From: Amorphophallus konjac
Lineage: Eukaryota > Streptophyta > Magnoliopsida > Alismatales > Araceae
Assembly (NCBI GenBank): GCA_022559845.1
Contig: CM040126.1
Coordinates: 230,522,641-230,586,640 of the forward strand
Direction of reading: 5' to 3'
DNA: 64,000 bases
In this document: one piece after another, positions 57,519-64,000 of the stretch
Position numbering within the stretch: the first letter of the stretch is position 1
Layout of the letters: the number at the start of each line of letters is the position of its first letter
Notes under the pieces: model-generated
Database searches by the model: none
Told to the model about the DNA's origin: nothing
What the model saw: only the letters and a program-made list of their open reading frames with translations
Position numbers and translations under genes: made by a program

Positions 57519-58091
57519 TCCTTCGCGGAGCGCCTTCGCGCCGAGGCCGAGGCGGACCGAGCCCGGGCGGAGGGTCAGATGGCCGAGGCCGAGCGGAGGA
57601 TGACCGAGCTGGAGGAGCGTCTGGCGAGGGCGGAAGAGCGTGCGGCCGAGGCGGAGCGGGCTCGGGACGGGCAGGTCGAGGCGGAGGCGATCGAGCGCTA
57701 TAAAGGCTCGGAAGCTTACTCGGCCGACCTGATCACAGCCGCCCTACCCTACTACGAGGTAGCGCTCCGCCGGGGTGCTCGAAAGGGGTTCAGGCAGGGC
57801 TATCGCCGGGCGATGAACTATGCTAATGAGCACCTGGCCGGAGGTGATTTTCCTTATGGCCAGCGTTATGACTCGGACGAGTCAGATTCCAACTCCTCAT
57901 CTTCGGTCGGGGAAGCACCGGAGGAGTCGCCCCCTGCGGGGTCACCAGCTCCGGAAGCCTCGGGAGGGCTCGCGACCGGGACAGTTCTCGCACAGGCGAG
58001 GTCAGTGTCTGGGCCGGCCGTTGCCGAGGGTACCGGGGGTGACGCATCCCCTACTGCGGTTCCCGAGCTTCAAAGTGGGCCCGAGGCCTAA
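57519..58091 (+). pseudogene. C-terminal part of the antisense extra ORF of element G2 (coiled coil, acidic tail)
   Basis: Open + frame already running at 57519 (SFAERLRAEAEADRARAEGQ) and ending TAA at 58089-58091. The first ATG is 57579, but the frame clearly starts further left and is cut there. A heptad-rich coiled coil (MTELEERLARAEERAAEAER) is followed by ALPYYEVALRRGARKGFRQG and YRRAMNYANEHLAGG, then an acidic Ser/Pro-rich tail. This resembles the end of the antisense ORFs ('putative gypsy type transposon' proteins) carried by Tat-type elements. It lies antisense to the G2 pol downstream. N-terminal part and 3' LTR are missing. Confidence 0.6.
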
Positions 58092-59305
58092 TGTATTTTG
58101 TTTTATTTTGCCCCTTCCTCTTTTTGTTCGTCTTCCTGGTTGTAAGAGGCTTTTATGGGAGGCAATAAATAACTTACTTTATTTGATCGCTATCTTTGCT
58201 GTGATTCGGTTGGCGTATCGGGGCAGTTGGAAAGTGCCGATATTTTTTGCGCCGTTTTCGCACGTCGATTCGGGAGACTTCTGGCGGGCGTCCTTCTGTA
58301 TTACCATGCTTTGAAAGTCGAGGTGCTTCGCGAATCCCGCTAGGGCGGGGGGCAAGGATTTTGAGGTGACCTTCCCAGGGAGGTCGTGTAGCGTGTTTTC
58401 GAGGGGGGAGTTATTTAAGGCGCGTGGCCTCCCTTGGCCTATAAAAAGGACCGAAGGGTGCTCCTCCTCTCTTAACACTCAGGACTTCCGCCGGCGGTCT
58501 ACTCTTATTCCCTCGTCTTCGCTTTGCGTTGCGCTGCCGCGATCGGAGCATGGAGGACCCTTCAGAAGGTGATGCTGCAGACGACGGGGAGCGGCCGGTT
58601 CCAGCTGTCCTGGAATATTGGTCGGGTCCCACGGTCGCCGCGCGTGCATGAGACGGGTCCGACGGTCGCCGCGCAGATCGGGAGAGGGCTTCGACGTGCG
58701 GGGGCACGCCGTTTGCCTCCTCTTGGCTCCGACGAGGCTTCCGGGCGGACGCCGAGATGGAGGGTGGACGGGGGAGTTAGGGATGCCGGCCGCCATTCCC
58801 CTCCGTGGGAGGGGAGGAGGCGGCTCCAGTCCCTTCCGCACCCCCGTCCGCTGCCTCTTTCTCTCTCTTTTGTTCTTCATTTCTTTCACTCTTCGGGGGC
58901 TACTTGCTTTCTGTTCGCCTCCAAAGAGTTGGCAGTTTGGAAGAAAGGGGACCGTCGCGGCGTGCCCTTTTTCAGGTTGTTGCCAACTTGGAAGGTAGCC
59001 TTCCTTGCGTGAAAGGTGGCCTTCTCCTTGCCGTCCCTCTGTCACCTTTGTCACGGACCACCCGAGCCAACTGGGTCGACCATCTCTTGTCCGAGCCAGT
59101 TTCTACGCGAGGCAGAGTCAGTGGCTGGATGCGAGAAGGTCAAGACCGGGTCGACCGGGCGATGGCCGTTTGCCGCGGTGCCAGATGGATTTTCGCTTTT
59201 TGTTATGTAATGTATTGGCAGTTGCCTTTCTGATGTACCAACAGTTATCTTGAATGAATGCGAAAGATAAAGGGGTTTATTTTACCCAATTTGTTGATAC
59301 AGTAT
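58092..59305. other. 3' UTR of element G2, with a possible + strand promoter
   Basis: GC-rich, no recognised gene. On the + strand a TATAAAAA box (58440-58447) is followed about 100 bp later by an ATG (58550) opening a 33-codon frame (MEDPSEGDAADDGERPVPAV) that ends at 58651. Long ORFs on both strands up to about 59050 have no domain and are probably due to high GC. At 59230-59305 the sequence becomes AT-rich just outside the G2 stop. Confidence 0.4.
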
Positions 59306-62300
59306 TCAGAAATAAAATCTGCGTAGTGTGGTTGCGTTCCATGTCCGGGGAATGGGTTCCCCTTCCATTGTGGCTAACCTATACGCACCTTTCCCGAGCG
59401 TCTCGATCACTCGGTAGGGGCCTTCTCAATTGGGGGATAGCTTGCCCACCGCCTCTAGTGGTCGAGAGGCTTCTGCCTTCCTGAGGATGAAGTCCCCTGG
59501 TCGGAATTGTCTGCCTCGGACCCTGGCGTTGTAGTACCGAGTGAGGCGGCGCTGGTACTCCGTAGCTCGGACGTTCGCGATCTCTCGGAGTTCATCTGCC
59601 AGGTCGAGGTTCTCGAGCAGCTTCTGCTCGTTCGCCTCGGGCAAAAAGCTGATCACTCGGAGAGACGGATTGGCGATTTCCAATGGAACGACGGCTTCGG
59701 TGCCATATACCAGTTGAAAAGGGGTCTCACCGGTTGCCGTTCTGGGGGTCGTTCGGTGCGACCATAGTACGCTAGGCAGTTCCTCGAGCCAGCTACCCTT
59801 AGCCTTGTCGAGTCTGGTTTTTATGCCCTTCAAGATGGTCTTGTTGGCATTTTCAACCAGCCCGTTGGCCTGAGGGTGGGCGACCGAAGTGAAGTGATTG
59901 CGGATATTTAGGTCGGCACATCTATCTCGGAAGTATCGAGAGTCGAATTGCCGCCCGTTATCGCTCACTATCACTCGGGGGATGCCGAAGCGACAAATGA
60001 TCGATTTCCATACGAAACCCCAGACGACTGTCTCGGTGATCCTCGCTGTTGCTTCAGCCTCGATCCATTTGGTGAAGTAGTCGATGGCGACGATGATGAA
60101 CTTCTTCTGGGATTGAGCCGTTGGGAATGGCCCAAGGATGTCGATCCCCCACCGAGCGAAAGGGTAGGGCTCGGTAAGGGTGACAAGTTCCGTGGCCGGC
60201 TGGTGGACCAAATGGTCGAACCGCTGGCAACGGTCGCAATGTTGTACGTAAGCCGTGCAGTCGCGCTGGAGGGTCGGCCACCAGTATCCTTGCCTTAGCA
60301 GGATTCTGGCCAGCGACCGACCTCCTGAATGTGCTCCGCACAGGCCTCGATGAATCTCCTCAATAGCTTGGCTCGCTTCGTCGGGGCCGAGGCACTTCAG
60401 AAGGGGCCCGGAGAACAATCTTCGGTAGAGGGCGTTGTCGAGGATGACGAAGCGCCGAGCTTGGTACTTCATCCGGCGGGCTTCTCGAGAGTCGGAGGGT
60501 TCCTGGGAGTCTCGTAGCCAGGATAGGTAGGGGGAGCGCCAGTCGTCGGGAGTGGCCGAGTCAATGGCGAGGAGCTCCGAGTCTATGCTCGGGCGCTCTA
60601 GCTCTTCTAGGAGGACCGATCGTGTACCTTCCGGGTCTAGGGAGGAGGCCAGTCGGGAGAGGGCGTCCGCCCGAGAGTTTTGCTCCCGAGCTATTCGGAC
60701 TACCTCGAACTCCTCGAACTGCTGGGCCAGGCTCCGGACCAACTGGAGGTATTTGATCATAGGTGCCTCCCGAGCTTCGTACTCGCCACTGACCTGGCTT
60801 GCGACCAGCTGGGAGTCGGTGTGGATCCTGACTCGCTCAGCCCCCAACCGTCGGGCCATGCGGGCCCCCGAGATAAGGGCCTCGTACTCGGAAGCATTGT
60901 TGGACGCCGGAAAGTTGAACTTTAGGGCGTACTGCAACTCTATTCCTTCGGGGGACCTTAGGAGGATCCCTGCGCCGCTGCCGACCGAGTTGGACGATCC
61001 ATCGATGAACAACTCCCAGGTTGGCCCGGTTGCTGTCGGAGGCCTGTCCTCGACCGGAACGGTGCGTTCGGTGATGAAGTCGGCGAGCGCTTGCCCCTTG
61101 ATAGCTGATCGTGGCCGATACGAGATGTCGTATGCCCCGAGCATGATGGCCCATTTGACAAGTCGCCCCGAGGCCTCGGGGTGGGCCAGAATCTTCTTCA
61201 GTGGCTCGCCGGTTAGCACGGTGATGGGATGCCCCTGGAAGTAGGGTCGGAGGTGCTTTGCGGAGGTAACCAACGCTAGCACGAGTTTCTCGGTTGCGGG
61301 GTACCTCCGCTCGGCCTCGCCGAGCACCTTGCTGGTGTAGTAGACCGGCCTCTCGACTCCCGAGTCATTTCTGACTAGGATCGAGCTGACCGTTGATGGC
61401 GTCGCCGAGAGATAGAGCAGCAAAACCTCGCCCGCAACGGGCTTGGAAAGCACCGGGGGTGAAGCTAGGAGCTCTTTGAGCTCGGCGAACGCTGTCTGGC
61501 ATTCCCCGTCCCATGCGAACGTAGCAGATGCTATTTTAGGCCCCCTCATTAGCTTGAAGAAGGGCAAGCATCGTTCGGCCGCACGGGACAGGAAACGACT
61601 GAGAGCGGCGACACGCCCCGTCAGACGCTGGACGTCTTTAATGCACGTGGGCGGGCGCATGTCCAGGATGGCTTGGACCTTGTCAGGGTTTGCTTCGATC
61701 CCCCGCTGAGTGACCAGAAAACCCAGGAACTTCCCGGATCTTACTCCAAAGGCACACTTGGCGGGGTTGAGCTTCATGCTGTACTTCATGAGGGTGCCGA
61801 AAGTCTCGGTCAGGTCGGTGAGGTGATCGTGAGCCCTCGGGGTCTTGACGAGCATGTCGTCGATGTAGGCTTCGACGTTCCGACCTAACTGTCCCTCGAA
61901 CATATGGTTGACCAGTCGCTGGTATGTGGCTCCAGCATTCTTCAATCCGAAGGGCATCCGGGTGTAGCAGTACACGCCGTAGTCGGTGATGAAGGCGGTC
62001 TTCTCGACATCTTCAGGGTTCATTCGGATCTGATGATAACCCGAATAGGCATCCAGGAAACTGAGTATCTCGTTGCCCGAGGTTGAGTCAACCAGTTGGT
62101 CGATGCTCGGTAGCGGATAGCAGTCCTTGGGGGTGGCCTTGTTCAGATCGGTGAAGTCTACGCACATTCGCCACTTGCTGGTGGTTTTTGGCACCAGGAC
62201 GACATTGGCTAGCCACGTTGGGTACAGGACCGGTCTGAAAAGACCAGTCTCTTGTCCCTTGGTGACCTGCGCCTTGATGATCGCCTGTTTCTCGGGCGCA

Positions 62301-64000
62301 TGCTTCCTCCTCCGCTGCTGTACGGGTCTCACGGTGGCATCGAGGTTAAGCTTGTGCATCACAGTTTCCTCTGGTATACCAGGGAGTTGATCATCGGACC
62401 AAGCGAAGACCCAAACGTACCCAGAAAGAAACTCCTTGTATTGCTGCTGTTCCTTCGGTGGTAGGTCAGAACCGATCCTCACTCCAAAGGCCGGGTCGTC
62501 GTTCAGGAATACCGTTAATAATTCGCCACCGGGCTCGGCGGTCACGGTTTTTCTTTCGACTCCCCTGGGGCCCTTATCCTTCCCGTCCGGCCTTGAGGCT
62601 TCCACCGAGATATTGTAGCACCTTCTAGCCGTGGCCTGGTTACCTCGGACTTCCCCCAACCCGTTTTTGGTGGGAAACTTCATTTTTTGGTGATAGGTAG
62701 ATGGTACGGCCTTTATTCGGCTGAAAAGTTTTCGGCCGAAAATGGCGTTGTACGCTATCATACCTTTAATCACTATGAAGTCCACTATGACCGTAACGGT
62801 TTTGGGTGGGGTGCCGATAGTGACCGGTAGGCTTAGGGCTCCCTCGGGGTAGGTGGCCAGGCCATTAAACCCGCACAGGGGTGTTCGGATCGGGCGGAGC
62901 TTGGATGGGTCTTCCCCCATCTTGAGAAAACAGTCATAAGATAATACATCGGGGGCGCTCCCATTATCAACCAAAATCCTATCTACATTGCAGTGATTTA
63001 TCATGGCCGAGATAACGAGGGCATCGTCATGCGGGGTGCTCAGCCCTTCCAGGTCTTGGTCGGAGAAGACTATGACCTGGGGCTTCATTGGCGGGCCTTT
63101 GGGGGGCTCTAAGGCTCGGCTGGCCCGCTCGGCATGACGTTTCCTTCCTCGGCTGGTGTCGCCTCCCGATGCCGCTCCTCCAGAGATGACGTTGATGTGG
63201 ACCCCTCGGGGGGCGTTGTCGATCTCCTCTGCGGCGTCTCGGTCTTCTTTGTGCCCGGTTGTGAACCGGGCTAGATGCCCCAGACGGATGAGGCGCTCGA
63301 TCTCATCTTGGAGCTGATGGCAATCTCCGGTGTGGTGCCCGTGGTCGCCGTGGAACAGGCAATGCCTGTCCCGCTTGCGGTTCTTCGACCTCATCGGCTC
63401 GGGCTGGCGGAGAAGTCCCGAGTCTTTGATGTCTTCATAGATCTCGTAGACTGGTGCGGTCAAGGGGGTATACCGCTCGTACTTTCTCTTGCGCTCTCCT
63501 TCTCGATCGCGCTTCTTACTCGAGCTAGGGTTTGGCTCGGAGGTCCGCTTTTTGTCCCCCTCCCGACCCGAGCCGGTTGTGTCTCGGCAGGCGCTGAGTA
63601 CTTCTTCGCACTCGGTGTGGCGCAGTGCCAGAGTCACTAGCTCGGCAAGGGTCAAGGGAGGGTGAAGGACAAGCTCACGGCGGAGATTCTCGTCCCGGGT
63701 GCCCCCGGTCAGTGCGGTTGTGGCTGAGGCCACGTCCAGGCGGGGGATCCTAAGGGCTTCCGATTTAAATCGGTGGACGTAAGTCCGGAGCCTCTCCCCT
63801 TGCGCCTGTTTGAGAGCCAGGAGCCCCGCTACTGACCTTGGGGGGGCGCTACCGGCGAAGCTCTCCTTGAAAATTCGCCCGAATTGCCTGAAGTCTCGGA
63901 TGGACCCCGGGGCGAGGGCTCGGAACCATGCCTGAGCGCCCTGGACCAGGGTGGCCGCGAAGGCTCGGCATTTGATGGGATCCGACGTTCCATGCAGGGT
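59306..64000 (-). CDS. gag-pol polyprotein of Tat-type Gypsy element G2 (partial at right edge; one stop near C-terminus)
   Basis: One minus-strand frame from the window edge (64000) to a TGA at 59426, reading on to TGA at 59306. The first ATG in frame (63733) is internal, since gag continues upstream (LVQGAQAWFRALAPGSIRDF). Residues counted from 63733: zinc motif CLFHGDHGHHTGDC at about 125-138; protease ILVDNGSAPDVLSYD at about 253-267; RT with RMCVDFTDLNKATPKDCYP and YIDDMLVK (about 623-630); a first RNase H without its Asp (LYLSATPS); aRNH with FIDGSS, ASEYEAL, HTDSQL and RADALS (about 909-1024); integrase with HHCC, WGIDILGPF, VSDNGRQF and NGLVENANK. The stop at 59426 stands where Trp is expected, just before EGPYRVIE (GPY/F module). 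Otherwise intact, suggesting recent insertion or strong homogenisation. Confidence 0.9.

Noticed and set aside
58479..59054. Long ORFs on both strands in the G2 3' region
   Set aside because: No domain or family resemblance; the region is GC-rich, where long random frames are expected.

Overview
This window is nuclear DNA of a flowering plant and is made almost entirely of transposable elements stacked inside one another. The plant assignment rests on the families present: plant Ty3/Gypsy elements of the Tat type (second RNase H of archaeal type, antisense extra ORFs, tandem repeats in the 3' UTR), two Ty1/Copia elements primed by initiator tRNA-Met, a CACTA transposon with CACTACAAGAAAA ends, a LINE-type RNase H tail and a captured piece of a plant GYF-domain protein gene. 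I found no intact host gene, no tRNA or rRNA, and no CRISPR array. The species cannot be named from the sequence.

Layout. 1-5130: 5' end of a minus-strand Gypsy element A (protease start, zinc knuckles, gag, tRNA-Met PBS, about 3.9 kb LTR). 5131-56472: one old minus-strand Tat-type Gypsy element T, inflated to about 51 kb by later insertions. Its 3' LTR is 5131-7156, its 5' LTR copy is 54443-56472, its gag-pro-RT-RNH-aRNH-IN lies at 44-52.5 kb, and its 3' UTR carries hairpin-rich tandem repeats (32.0-32.2 and 41.4-43.9 kb). On its antisense (+) strand lies a multi-exon plant-mobile-domain-like gene (8414 to 31661). Inside T are a 5'-truncated LINE tail (9322-9852, 15-bp TSD), a 4.96-kb CACTA (13233-18192, TSD TGA), a 12.6-kb Sirevirus-like Copia (18367-30979, TSD GCCGG/GCTGG) and a 9.2-kb Copia (32182-41403, TSD AAAAG). 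56473-57508: a Copia integrase scrap and a probable solo LTR. 57519-64000: minus-strand Tat-type element G2, with a nearly intact gag-pol running off the right edge and the C-terminal part of an antisense coiled-coil ORF.

The insertion order is internally consistent. By hand count the LTR copies of T differ by about 8% in a sample, those of the Sirevirus-like Copia by 5-7% at their edges, and those of the inner Copia by about 2.6%. Removing the CACTA and the Sirevirus-like Copia, each with one TSD copy, rejoins the antisense gene in a single reading frame with one stop codon, which independently confirms the boundaries.

The items most worth a second look are the spliced antisense gene of T, the 3' UTR repeats of T whose two hairpins keep pairing through compensatory changes between repeat families, the ladder of perfect GC hairpins in the leader of the inner Copia, the sharply bounded near-identity tract between the two LTRs of the Sirevirus-like Copia, and the GYF-domain gene fragment carried by the CACTA element. 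Percent divergences and motif counts are hand estimates.
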